A stretch of 64,000 nucleotides of DNA from contig NZ_JARHTQ010000013.1 in assembly GCF_029223525.1 (NCBI RefSeq), positions 1 to 64,000 on the forward strand. The letters run 5' to 3'. The notes under the pieces were generated by a model. That model ran no database searches and was not told the origin of the DNA. It saw nothing but the letters and a program-made list of their open reading frames with translations. Shown one piece after another: positions 1 to 8,514 of the stretch; position 1 is the stretch's first letter; every line of letters begins with the position of its first letter. The position numbers and the translations under genes are program-made. This DNA is from Streptantibioticus ferralitis. GTDB lineage: Bacteria > Actinomycetota > Actinomycetes > Streptomycetales > Streptomycetaceae.

Positions 1-38
1 CGGGTGGGCGGGCGGGGAGATCTCGCCAGACGCGATCG

Positions 39-1637
39 TCAGATGTGCACCGAGCCGCCGGCGGCATCGGCGTTCGCCCCGCGCTTGGTGAAGAAGGCCA
101 CCACCGCGGCCACGGCCGCCACCACCGCGGCGACGGTGAAGGACAGCCCCATCCCGGAGACGAACGTCTCGTGGCCGACCCGGGTGATGGTCGTCGCCAG
201 CTGGACGGGCGCGTGCGGCGGTACCGGCGCCACGCCGACGGCCACGGCGTCGGAAGCCTGGGCGGCCTGCGCGGGGGGCAGCTTGGGCAACCCCGCGGCG
301 GCCCAGCGGCTCGGCAGCTGGTTGTCCACCCGCGCGGCCATGACCGCGCCGAGCACGGCGGTGCCGAGCGATCCGCCGACCTGCATCGCGGCCTGCTGCA
401 GGCCTCCGGCGACACCGGACAGCTCCAACGGGGCGTTGCCGACGATGACTTCGGTGGCGCCGACCATGACCGGCGCCAGGCCGAGGCCAAGGAGCGCGAA
501 CCACAGCGAGGTTGCGGCCGTGCCGCTGTCCGCCGTCAGACGCGACATGCCGATCATGGCGACGGCGGTGAAGAGCATCCCGCCGACCAGCGGGATCCGC
601 GGCCCGAACCTGGTGATCAGCGCGCCGGCCACCGGCGAGGCCACGATCATCATCGCGGTGAGCGGCAGCAGGTGGACGCCGCTGGAGACCGGGCTCATGC
701 CGTGCACGTTCTGCAGGTAGAAGGTGACGAAGAACAGCCCGCCCATGAAGGCGAAGGCCATCAGCACCATCAGCACGGTGCCCGCCGACAGCGGTACGGA
801 GCGGAACAGGCCCAGCGGGATCAGCGGTTCACGCGACCTGCTCTCCCACAGCGCGAAGACCGCGAACAGCAGCACCGATCCGCCGACGAACGCCCAGGTG
901 CCGAACGAGCTCCAGTGCCAGGCGGGAGCCTTGATCAAACCCCAGATCAGGCAGAACATCGCGGCCGACAGCAGCGCGATACCGGGGACGTCAAAGGACT
1001 TGGGCGCCTTCTCCGCCCGCAGGTCCTTCAGGATCACCAGTCCGAGCGCCAACGCGATGGCCCCGACGGGGACGTTGATGAAGAACACTGACTGCCAGTT
1101 GACGTGCTCGACCAGCAGGCCGCCGATGATCGGCCCGGCGGCGGTGGAGGCGCCGATGACCGCGCCCCAGATGCCGATCGCGGTGTTCAGCTTCTCCGCC
1201 GGGAAGGTCGCCCGCAGCAGGCCGAGCGCGGCGGGCTGCAGCAGCGCGCCGAACAGCCCCTGGAAGACGCGGAGCACGATCACCATCGCCACACTGCTCG
1301 ACAGGCCGATCAGGCCTGAGGTGAGGGCGAATCCGGTGATGCCGATCAGGAAGGTCTGGCGGTGTCCGAACCGGTCACCGAGCTTGCCCGCCGTGATCAG
1401 CGCGACGGCCAACGCGAGCAGATAGCCGTTGGTGATCCATTGCACATCGGCGAGGGAGGCCCCGAGGTCCTTCTGGATGGCCGGGTTGGCGACCGCGACG
1501 ATCGTGGCGTCCAGCGCCACCATCATCACGCCGATGGCGACCGAGAACAGGGTCAGCCAGGGGTGGCCACGCAGCGACTTGCGGGGCTCCGGTATCTGGT
1601 CCGGGCGGTGGTCGGTGGCGAGGGGAACTTGGCTCAT
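39..1637 (-). CDS. DHA2-family MFS drug exporter
   Basis: Predicted proton-coupled multidrug efflux protein of the EmrB/QacA (14-helix) type, 532 residues, the usual length. The N-terminal 26 residues are cytosolic and proline/charge rich. The first helix carries the DHA2 signature LDATIVAVANPAI (42-54), the helix 2-3 loop has motif A GKLGDRFGHR (84-93), and a glycine-rich motif C (GASTAAGPIIGG) lies in helix 5. The start is the ATG at 1637. It is divergent from a TetR gene, and the 115-bp gap holds two palindromes, so it is probably repressed by that TetR and induced by its substrate. The substrate cannot be read from sequence. Confidence 0.93.
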   Translation of the reverse strand: MSQVPLATDHRPDQIPEPRKSLRGHPWLTLFSVAIGVMMVALDATIVAVANPAIQKDLGASLADVQWITNGYLLALAVALITAGKLGDRFGHRQTFLIGITGFALTSGLIGLSSSVAMVIVLRVFQGLFGALLQPAALGLLRATFPAEKLNTAIGIWGAVIGASTAAGPIIGGLLVEHVNWQSVFFINVPVGAIALALGLVILKDLRAEKAPKSFDVPGIALLSAAMFCLIWGLIKAPAWHWSSFGTWAFVGGSVLLFAVFALWESRSREPLIPLGLFRSVPLSAGTVLMVLMAFAFMGGLFFVTFYLQNVHGMSPVSSGVHLLPLTAMMIVASPVAGALITRFGPRIPLVGGMLFTAVAMIGMSRLTADSGTAATSLWFALLGLGLAPVMVGATEVIVGNAPLELSGVAGGLQQAAMQVGGSLGTAVLGAVMAARVDNQLPSRWAAAGLPKLPPAQAAQASDAVAVGVAPVPPHAPVQLATTITRVGHETFVSGMGLSFTVAAVVAAVAAVVAFFTKRGANADAAGGSVHI

Positions 1638-1649
1638 GGGCGGGAGATT

Positions 1650-1666
1650 ATGTCAGCAGCTGACAT
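1650..1666. promoter_or_regulatory. Perfect 17-bp palindrome, likely TetR operator 1
   Basis: ATGTCAGC-A-GCTGACAT is a perfect inverted repeat around one central base, placed 13 bp upstream of the exporter start. A TTGACA hexamer overlaps its right edge at 1667-1672, on the strand of the TetR gene. Confidence 0.7.
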
Positions 1667-1683
1667 TTGACAAACGGGTTCAC

Positions 1684-1700
1684 CTGTCGGTAACTGACAG
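1684..1700. promoter_or_regulatory. Near-perfect 17-bp palindrome, likely TetR operator 2
   Basis: CTGTCGGT-A-ACTGACAG has the same architecture as the palindrome at 1650-1666, with one mismatched pair and the shared core TGTC/GACA. The centres are 34 bp apart, about three helical turns, which would place two dimers on the same face of the DNA. Confidence 0.65.
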
Positions 1701-1752
1701 ATATAGCGCAGGTATGGTGACCTGCGGAAAACGATGAGGAGGTAGCCGGCGG

Positions 1753-2424
1753 ATGACGGACACCGTGGCGACAGCGCAGCCCGCACCGGGCGCCTCCGGG
1801 CTACGGGCGCGCAAGAAGCAGCGCACCCGCGACGCCCTGACGCGGGCGGCCATGGAGCTGTTCACCACCCAGGGCTTCGAGCACACCACGGTCGACGAGA
1901 TCGCCGACGCGGTGGAGGTGTCGCAGCGCACCTTCTTCCGCTACTTCAGCAACAAGGAGCAGGCCGCGCTCGCCCTTGAGGACCTGATCGAGGAGCGCTT
2001 CATGGCCTCGCTACGCGAACGGCCCGCCACGGAAACCCCGTTGGAGGCGTTGCGCCAGGCGGTGCTCGGCACCTGGGACGACATCAGCGCGGCGATCCAC
2101 GAGGTCGTACCGATCGAGCTCTACATGCGGATGTACCAGGTGATCGAGTCCACCCCCGCCCTGCTGTCCACCCGTATGCGGCGCCAGTCGGAGATGGAGC
2201 AGCGGATCACCGCCGAGATCGCCCGACGCGAAGGGCTGGACCCGGTGACGGACCTGCGGCCGCGGGTGCTGGTGGCGGCGGTCGGCGGGGTCATCCAGGC
2301 GGCGTCGGGGCACTGGGGGCAGTGCGAAGACGACAGCGTCGAGCAGATGCGGCGCAGCTTCGACGAACACCTGACCACGCTCACTCCGGCACTCACCGGC
2401 CAGTGGCGCACGCCTGGCGCGTAG
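1753..2424 (+). CDS. TetR/AcrR-family transcriptional regulator
   Basis: Repressor of 223 residues. The N-terminal three-helix DNA-binding domain is at about 29-73, with recognition region VSQRTFFRYFSNKEQ, followed by a variable ligand-binding domain in the TetR_C/AcrR style. A clear Shine-Dalgarno (GAGGAGG) lies upstream of the ATG at 1753. It is divergent from the DHA2 exporter with two matching palindromes between them, the classic layout for an autoregulated repressor that also controls an efflux pump. The ligand is unknown. Confidence 0.93.
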   Translation: MTDTVATAQPAPGASGLRARKKQRTRDALTRAAMELFTTQGFEHTTVDEIADAVEVSQRTFFRYFSNKEQAALALEDLIEERFMASLRERPATETPLEALRQAVLGTWDDISAAIHEVVPIELYMRMYQVIESTPALLSTRMRRQSEMEQRITAEIARREGLDPVTDLRPRVLVAAVGGVIQAASGHWGQCEDDSVEQMRRSFDEHLTTLTPALTGQWRTPGA

Positions 2425-2547
2425 CATCACCCGCACGCTGAGTCAATGTCACCCCTGTGCCACTAACGGCCGTTTATGACCGATATAAACGTGATCTGAG
2501 TCACCGTATTCACGGTCGGGGCCGTCTTTCTCCTATGGTGGCCCGCG

Positions 2548-3816
2548 GTGAATGTCTTCGATGAGCGCATCGGCGCTCCCTCCTCCCCTCGATCCCTCGG
2601 CTGGTACTGGCTGCGCGTCATCGCGCAGGACCTGACCTCGCCAGGGCGGGCCGCGATGGCCGTGATGGTCGTCTTCGTGCTGCTGGCGACGAGTGGCTGG
2701 ACCGCCATGCGCCATCAGAAGCCACCACAGGATCCGCGGGCCGCCGCGGTCTCCGCGTGGCTGCACGGCTCGGTCGCCGGACGCCGCCTGCCCAACCCGG
2801 ACACCGCCAGCGCGGCCACGGTCTCCCGCTTCTTCGCCTCGCTGAGCAACGCGCAGCGGGAGCAGCTCGCGGACCGCTACCCGCTGGTCGTCGGCAACCT
2901 CAACGGCGCCCCCATCCCGCTGCGCTACCTGGCCAACCGGCAGGCGCTCGGCCAGGCCGAGGCCTGGCAGGAGGCGCGTTCCAAGGCCACCGACCTGACC
3001 GCCGAGGGCCGCCAGTCCGCGCTCCAGCTCGCGCACCGCTTCGGCTCGCTACGCAGCCCGGAGCGGCAGATCCTCGCCTTCGACCCGAGCGGTCGCGGCC
3101 GGGTCGCCGAGGTCTTCGGCGATCTGACGACCGCGCGCCGCACCGCCGTCGTGGTGCCCGGCGTGGACACCGACATCCTCTCGTTCGAGAAGACCGTCAA
3201 GCCGTACTCGACCCCCGACGGCATGGCCGAGGCGCTCTACGGCGCCGAGCGGGCCGCCGATCCGTCGGCGAAGACCGCGGTCATCGCCTGGGCGGACTAC
3301 ACGACGCCGGAGGGCGTCGGCCTGGACGCCTCCACCGGCGCCATGGCCGAGGCGGGCGCGATCCGGCTCAACAACATGGTCCGGGGCCTGCCGCAGGACA
3401 CCAGCGTCCAGCTGTTCTGCCACTCGTACGGGTCGGTGACCTGTGGTGTGGCCGCCTCCCGGCTGCCGCAGCAGAAGGTGACGGACATCACGGTCTACGG
3501 CAGCCCGGGCATGCGCGCGGACAATGTCGCCGGGCTGCACACCCGGGCCCGGGTGTGGGCGGCGCGGGACGCGACCGACTGGATCCAGGACGTCCCGTAC
3601 CTGGAGGTCGCCGGTATCGGGCATGGCTCCGACCCCGTCTCCAGCTCGTTCGGGGCCCGGGTGGTCTCCGCGGCGGGCGCCCTACAGCACACCGGATACT
3701 TCGCTTCCGGTACGGAGAGCCTCAAGAACTTCACCCGCATAGCGTTGGGCGAGTACGGGTCGGTGCGCTGCGCCACGAGCAACGCCACGTGCGCCGCGGG
3801 CGCCGTCGCCGCCTGA
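2548..3816 (+). CDS. Membrane-anchored alpha/beta hydrolase (DUF1023-like)
   Basis: Protein of 422 residues with one N-terminal transmembrane segment at about 36-50 and a large exported or membrane-facing hydrolase domain. The nucleophile elbow is CHSYGS (Ser about 293), the variant H-S-Y-G-S typical of the actinobacterial DUF1023 alpha/beta hydrolases. The translation starts at GTG 2548; no strong ribosome-binding site is visible, so the exact start is uncertain. It ends at a strong hairpin shared with the convergent aldo/keto reductase gene. Substrate unknown; lipase or esterase activity is family-level inference. Confidence 0.85.
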   Translation: MNVFDERIGAPSSPRSLGWYWLRVIAQDLTSPGRAAMAVMVVFVLLATSGWTAMRHQKPPQDPRAAAVSAWLHGSVAGRRLPNPDTASAATVSRFFASLSNAQREQLADRYPLVVGNLNGAPIPLRYLANRQALGQAEAWQEARSKATDLTAEGRQSALQLAHRFGSLRSPERQILAFDPSGRGRVAEVFGDLTTARRTAVVVPGVDTDILSFEKTVKPYSTPDGMAEALYGAERAADPSAKTAVIAWADYTTPEGVGLDASTGAMAEAGAIRLNNMVRGLPQDTSVQLFCHSYGSVTCGVAASRLPQQKVTDITVYGSPGMRADNVAGLHTRARVWAARDATDWIQDVPYLEVAGIGHGSDPVSSSFGARVVSAAGALQHTGYFASGTESLKNFTRIALGEYGSVRCATSNATCAAGAVAA

Positions 3817-3830
3817 TCCGCACGGACGGC

Positions 3831-3865
3831 AGGGGGTTGGGGAAGGACTTCCCCAACCCCCTTTC
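3831..3865. terminator. Bidirectional hairpin terminator
   Basis: A 15-bp perfect stem (3831-3845 pairs with 3848-3862; left arm begins AGGGGGTTGGGG) is followed by CTTT. It sits between the convergent hydrolase and aldo/keto reductase genes. Confidence 0.75.
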
Positions 3866-3871
3866 CGCTGT

Positions 3872-4888
<1,017 letters not shown>

Positions 4889-4893
4889 GAAAC

Positions 4894-5346
4894 TCAGTGC
4901 CTCTCCGGCGCACGCTTGGCGCCCGCATACAAGTCGATCTTGTAGTCGAGAACGTCGAGAGTGCCGCGCAGCTCCGCGATCCGCCGGCGCACGCCCTCGC
5001 GGTGCGCCACCAGCAGCTCCAGCCGGTCGGGATAGGTGTGATCGCCCTCGCGCACCAGCTCGGCGTAGCGGACCATGTCCGCGACCGGCATCCCGGTCAG
5101 CCGCAGCTTGCTGACGAAGTCGAGCCAGTCCAGGTCACGGTCGGTGTAACGGCGCTGTCCGGTGTGTGATCGGTCGACGTGCGGCATCAGACCGATGCGC
5201 TCGTACCAGCGCAGGGTGTGGGCGCTCAGCCCGGTGTAGCCGACGACCTCGCTGATCGTGTAGCGGTCCTGGCGTTCCGGGCGCTGCTTGGCGACCGGCT
5301 CAAGACAGCTGGTCAGCGGGCTCCGTTCGGTCTCCACGACTGTCAT
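4894..5346 (-). CDS. MerR-family transcriptional regulator
   Basis: Regulator of 150 residues from the ATG at 5346; a longer in-frame extension to 5427 is unlikely, and a purine-rich AAGGGG lies just before this ATG. The winged-helix motif YTISEVVGYTGLSAHTLRWY is followed by the MerR wing and a long dimerisation helix. No cysteine cluster for metal sensing is evident, so it probably responds to an organic or redox signal, or belongs to the AdhR-like group. It is upstream of, and probably co-transcribed with, the aldo/keto reductase. Confidence 0.9.
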   Translation of the reverse strand: MTVVETERSPLTSCLEPVAKQRPERQDRYTISEVVGYTGLSAHTLRWYERIGLMPHVDRSHTGQRRYTDRDLDWLDFVSKLRLTGMPVADMVRYAELVREGDHTYPDRLELLVAHREGVRRRIAELRGTLDVLDYKIDLYAGAKRAPERH

Positions 5347-5471
5347 GCCGTACCGCCCCTTCCGGCTGCCGCCTTCTCGATCTCTCGATGTCCTCAACGC
5401 TAGAGAGTTCGAGTGCACTCTAAGCAAGCTCGGTCGTGGGCGCCCAGCGGCACCGCGTTACGCTCGCGGTC

Positions 5472-6302
5472 ATGGAGAGCCTGGAAAGTCTGCGGTTGAT
5501 CGAGAACTGGCCGGTGCCGATGGCGGCGGCGGCCGTGGTCCGTGCGGACGGCCGGATGGCCGGATCGTACGGTCCTACGGGGCACCGCTTCCGTCTCGCC
5601 TCGGTCACCAAGCCGCTCACCGCCTACGCGGCACTGGTCGCGATCGAGGAGGGCGCGGTCGAGCTGGACGAGCCGGCGGGCCCCGACGGCTCGACCGTAC
5701 GGCATCTGCTCGCGCACGCGTCGGGCCTGGCCTTCAACGACCACCAGGTGATGGCCGCGCCCGGCACCCGCAGGCTGTACTCCAACGCCGGATTCGAGGT
5801 GCTGGCCGACCACATCGCCAAGGCCACCGACATCCCGTTCGCGGAGTACCTGCGCGAGGCGGTACTGGAGCCGCTGGGCATGGCCTCGACCGAGCTCACC
5901 GACTCGCCCGCGTGGGGCGCCTACTCGACGGTGGACGATCTCGTCCGGTTCGCCGCGGAGCTGCTGTCCCCGCGGCTGATCGCACCGCAGACGCACGCGG
6001 AGGCGACGGCGGTCGCGTACCCCGGGCTGAAGGGCGTGCTGCCCGGGTACGGGCACCAGAACCCCAACGACTGGGGCCTCGGCCTCGAGATCCGGAACAC
6101 CAAGTCGCCGCACTGGACGGGGAGTTCGTCCTCGCCACGCACCTTCGGCCACTTCGGCCAGTCGGGCACGTTCCTGTGGGCCGACCCCGCGGTGGGCGCG
6201 GCGTGCGTCTGCCTCACGGACCGGGACTTCGGCGAGTGGGCGCTGCCGCTGTGGCCCGCGCTGACCGACGCGGTGCTCGCGGAACTGGGGCGTCAGCCGT
6301 AG
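5472..6302 (+). CDS. Serine hydrolase of the beta-lactamase/class C family
   Basis: Penicillin-binding-protein-like serine hydrolase of 276 residues. Catalytic SVTK (44-47) is the SxxK motif, YSN (103-105) is the YxN motif, and HFGQSG near residue 220 replaces KTG. No signal peptide is visible, so it is probably an intracellular esterase or peptidase rather than a secreted beta-lactamase. The ATG at 5472 is preferred because it starts the conserved region; there is no strong ribosome-binding site. Its 3' end overlaps the convergent pirin gene by 10 nt. Confidence 0.87.
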   Translation: MESLESLRLIENWPVPMAAAAVVRADGRMAGSYGPTGHRFRLASVTKPLTAYAALVAIEEGAVELDEPAGPDGSTVRHLLAHASGLAFNDHQVMAAPGTRRLYSNAGFEVLADHIAKATDIPFAEYLREAVLEPLGMASTELTDSPAWGAYSTVDDLVRFAAELLSPRLIAPQTHAEATAVAYPGLKGVLPGYGHQNPNDWGLGLEIRNTKSPHWTGSSSSPRTFGHFGQSGTFLWADPAVGAACVCLTDRDFGEWALPLWPALTDAVLAELGRQP

Positions 6303-6946
6303 TTCGGCTCGCCGTGCATCTCCCAGACGAGGTACTCGGCCGGGCCGCCGCACTCGGCCGTCAGCCCGGCTTCGTCCCGGACGCGGGCCGAGTCCCCCGG
6401 GCCCAACGTCTCCCCGCCGAGCCGGACTTCACCGTGCACGACATGCACGTACACGAACGGCGCGTCGGGCAGCCGGGCGGTGCCGGTGTGCGCGCTGAGC
6501 ACCGCGCCGGGCTGGCGCAGCGGGCTGACGACTTGGCCGCGGGTGATCTGGTACGAGGGTTCGCCGCCGAACTCGGCGGGGTGCAGCCACATTTGGACAA
6601 ACCTCAGCGGTCTGTCCGGGGAGGCGTTGCGCTCGCTGTGCAGGACGCCTGAGCCTGCGCTCAGGCGTTGAACCTCGCCCTCGTGGACGAGTCCGCGGTG
6701 CCCCGCGTCGTCCTCGTGGCGCAGCTCGCCCTCGATGACCCAGGTGACGATCTCCACATCGCGATGCGGGTGTCGGGCGAAGCCCGCGTTCGGCGCGAGC
6801 TGCTCCTCGTTGCAGGCGAGGAGCAGGCCGAACGACAGGTTGTCCGGGTCGTAGTGCGGCCCGAAGGAGAACGCGTGCCGGGTCTCGATGCCGTTGGCGG
6901 CGTCGCCGCCGATGTAGCGCTCGCCTGAGCGCCTCACCTCAGTCAT
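6293..6946 (-). CDS. Pirin-family bicupin protein
   Basis: Pirin-like protein of 217 residues, a metal-binding double cupin related to YhhW/quercetinase. The N-terminal cupin carries the ligand motif RHPHRDVEIVTWVIEGEL with His59 and His61, and a conserved GSGVLHSE segment follows. The start is the ATG at 6946; the reading frame stays open further upstream, but that sequence is low-complexity repeat and is not coding. It converges with the serine hydrolase gene, overlapping by 10 nt. Probable quercetin-2,3-dioxygenase-like or regulatory function; not determined. Confidence 0.9.
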   Translation of the reverse strand: MTEVRRSGERYIGGDAANGIETRHAFSFGPHYDPDNLSFGLLLACNEEQLAPNAGFARHPHRDVEIVTWVIEGELRHEDDAGHRGLVHEGEVQRLSAGSGVLHSERNASPDRPLRFVQMWLHPAEFGGEPSYQITRGQVVSPLRQPGAVLSAHTGTARLPDAPFVYVHVVHGEVRLGGETLGPGDSARVRDEAGLTAECGGPAEYLVWEMHGEPNYG

Positions 6947-7213
6947 CCGCCCACGGTATGCCCGCCCCTGCGGGCGGGAAAATCCGCCGCGGGCGCAACG
7001 GCGGCGCACCGACCACCCCACCGAAACCCGCCGCGAGACGCACCGCCCCCACCCAAGCCCGCCGCAAGGCGCACCGCCCCCGCGCACCGCAGCGCACACC
7101 CCGCCGAAGCCCGCCGCAGGCGACGGCGCACCCCACCCCACCCCACCCCAGCCCGCCGCAGGCGACGCCGCACCCCTTTCCGCTCGCCGCAGGCGATAAG
7201 GCAGGCTTGTCCC
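6947..7213. repeat. Low-complexity GC-rich intergenic tract
   Basis: This gap between the divergent pirin and fasR genes is dominated by imperfect repeats around CGCCGCAGGCGACG and runs such as CCCACCCCACCCCA. Frames stay open only because of GC bias. Apart from possible promoter function I see no gene. Confidence 0.6.
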
Positions 7214-8425
7214 GTGCCCGAGTCCACGCATACCCCGCATCCACCGAAGTCCTCGCGGAGCGCCCCGCACCCGCACAGCGCCACCCTGCGCCGACTGGAG
7301 CAGTCCTCCGGCAGGCTGTCGGCCGCGGCGATCGCGCGCATGGACGAGCAGTTGCCGTGGTACCGCGCGATGCCGCCGGAGAACCGCTCCTGGATCGGCC
7401 TGGTCGCCCAGGCCGGTATCGCCGCCTTCACCGAGTGGTTCCGGCACCCCGAGGCACCGCAGGCCATCAGCACGGATGTGTTCGGCACCGCGCCGCGCGA
7501 GCTGACCCGGGCGATCTCGCTGCGGCAGACCGTCGAGATGGTGCGGACGACCATCGAGGTCATGGAAGCCGCGATCGATGAGGTCGCGGCGCCGGGCGAC
7601 GAGGCCGTACTGCGCGAGGCGCTGCTGGTCTACGCCCGCGAGATCGCCTTCGCCACGGCGCAGGTCTACGCGCAGGCCGCGGAGGCCCGCGGCGCGTGGG
7701 ACGCGCGACTGGAGTCGCTGGTCGTCAACGCCGTGCTGTCGGGTGAGGCGGACGAGGGAGTGCTTTCCCGGGCCGCCGCGCTCGGCTGGAGCTCACCCGA
7801 CCGAGTGGTCGTGGTACTCGGCACCGCACCCGACGGCGACAGCGAGTTGACGGTGGACGCCATCCGCCGGGCCGCCCGGCACGCCAAGTTGCAGGTGCTG
7901 ACCGGAGTGCTGGGGCACCGGCTGGTGGTCGTCGCGGGCGGGTCGGACGATCCGATCCGTACCGCCAAGGACCTCATCGGCCCGTTCGCGCCCGGCCCCG
8001 TCGTGGCCGGTCCCGTGGTGGGCGATCTGCTGGCCGCCACCCGGTCCGCACAGGCGGCCGCGGCCGGGCTCAAGGCCTGTGCGGCCTGGCCGGACGCACC
8101 GCGTCCGGTGCTCGCGGACGATCTGCTGCCGGAGCGGGCGATGGCGGGCGACCCGGCAGCCCGCGAGCAGCTGGTGGAGGAGATCTACAGACCGCTGGAG
8201 GAAGCGGGCTCCGCGCTGCTGGAGACGCTCAGCGTGTACCTGGAGCAGGCCTCGTCACTGGAAGGCGCTGCCCGGATGTTGTTCGTTCATCCCAATACCG
8301 TCCGCTACCGGCTGCGACGTGTGACGGATGTCACGGGCTGGTCGCCTTCCGATGTACGCTCCGCCTTCACCCTGCGGATCGCCCTGATCCTCGGCCGACT
8401 CTCCGGCGGGGATCAACCGGATTGA
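7214..8425 (+). CDS. fasR: PucR-family regulator of fatty acid synthesis (FasR-like)
   Basis: Regulator of 403 residues that in Streptomyces activates the fabDHPF operon lying immediately downstream; that role is known for FasR of S. coelicolor and is transferred here by synteny. The body contains a GGDEF-like CdaR/PucR domain, and the C-terminus has the PucR helix-turn-helix (ASSLEGAARMLFVHPNTVRY). The start at GTG 7214 gives an N-terminus MPESTHTPHPPK. A perfect 19-bp inverted repeat begins 4 nt after the stop and is a candidate binding site. Probably tunes membrane lipid and polyketide precursor supply. Confidence 0.92.
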   Translation: MPESTHTPHPPKSSRSAPHPHSATLRRLEQSSGRLSAAAIARMDEQLPWYRAMPPENRSWIGLVAQAGIAAFTEWFRHPEAPQAISTDVFGTAPRELTRAISLRQTVEMVRTTIEVMEAAIDEVAAPGDEAVLREALLVYAREIAFATAQVYAQAAEARGAWDARLESLVVNAVLSGEADEGVLSRAAALGWSSPDRVVVVLGTAPDGDSELTVDAIRRAARHAKLQVLTGVLGHRLVVVAGGSDDPIRTAKDLIGPFAPGPVVAGPVVGDLLAATRSAQAAAAGLKACAAWPDAPRPVLADDLLPERAMAGDPAAREQLVEEIYRPLEEAGSALLETLSVYLEQASSLEGAARMLFVHPNTVRYRLRRVTDVTGWSPSDVRSAFTLRIALILGRLSGGDQPD

Positions 8426-8428
8426 GCT

Positions 8429-8447
8429 TTTGTGGGACACCCACAAA
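8429..8447. promoter_or_regulatory. Inverted repeat in the fasR-fabD gap
   Basis: TTTGTGGG-ACA-CCCACAAA is a perfect 8-bp inverted repeat located between the fasR stop and the fabD start. No U-tract follows, so an operator for FasR is favoured over a terminator. Confidence 0.6.
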
Positions 8448-8514
8448 TCGCCTGACCGTTCTTGGTCCCTGTCCTCACCGGCGGCGACCGCCTGACGCGA
8501 GAGAGAGTGTGAAG

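Noticed and set aside
5346-5472. Shared operator between the MerR gene and the serine hydrolase gene
   Set aside because: I looked for a MerR-type dyad between 19-bp spaced promoter boxes and found none that was convincing.
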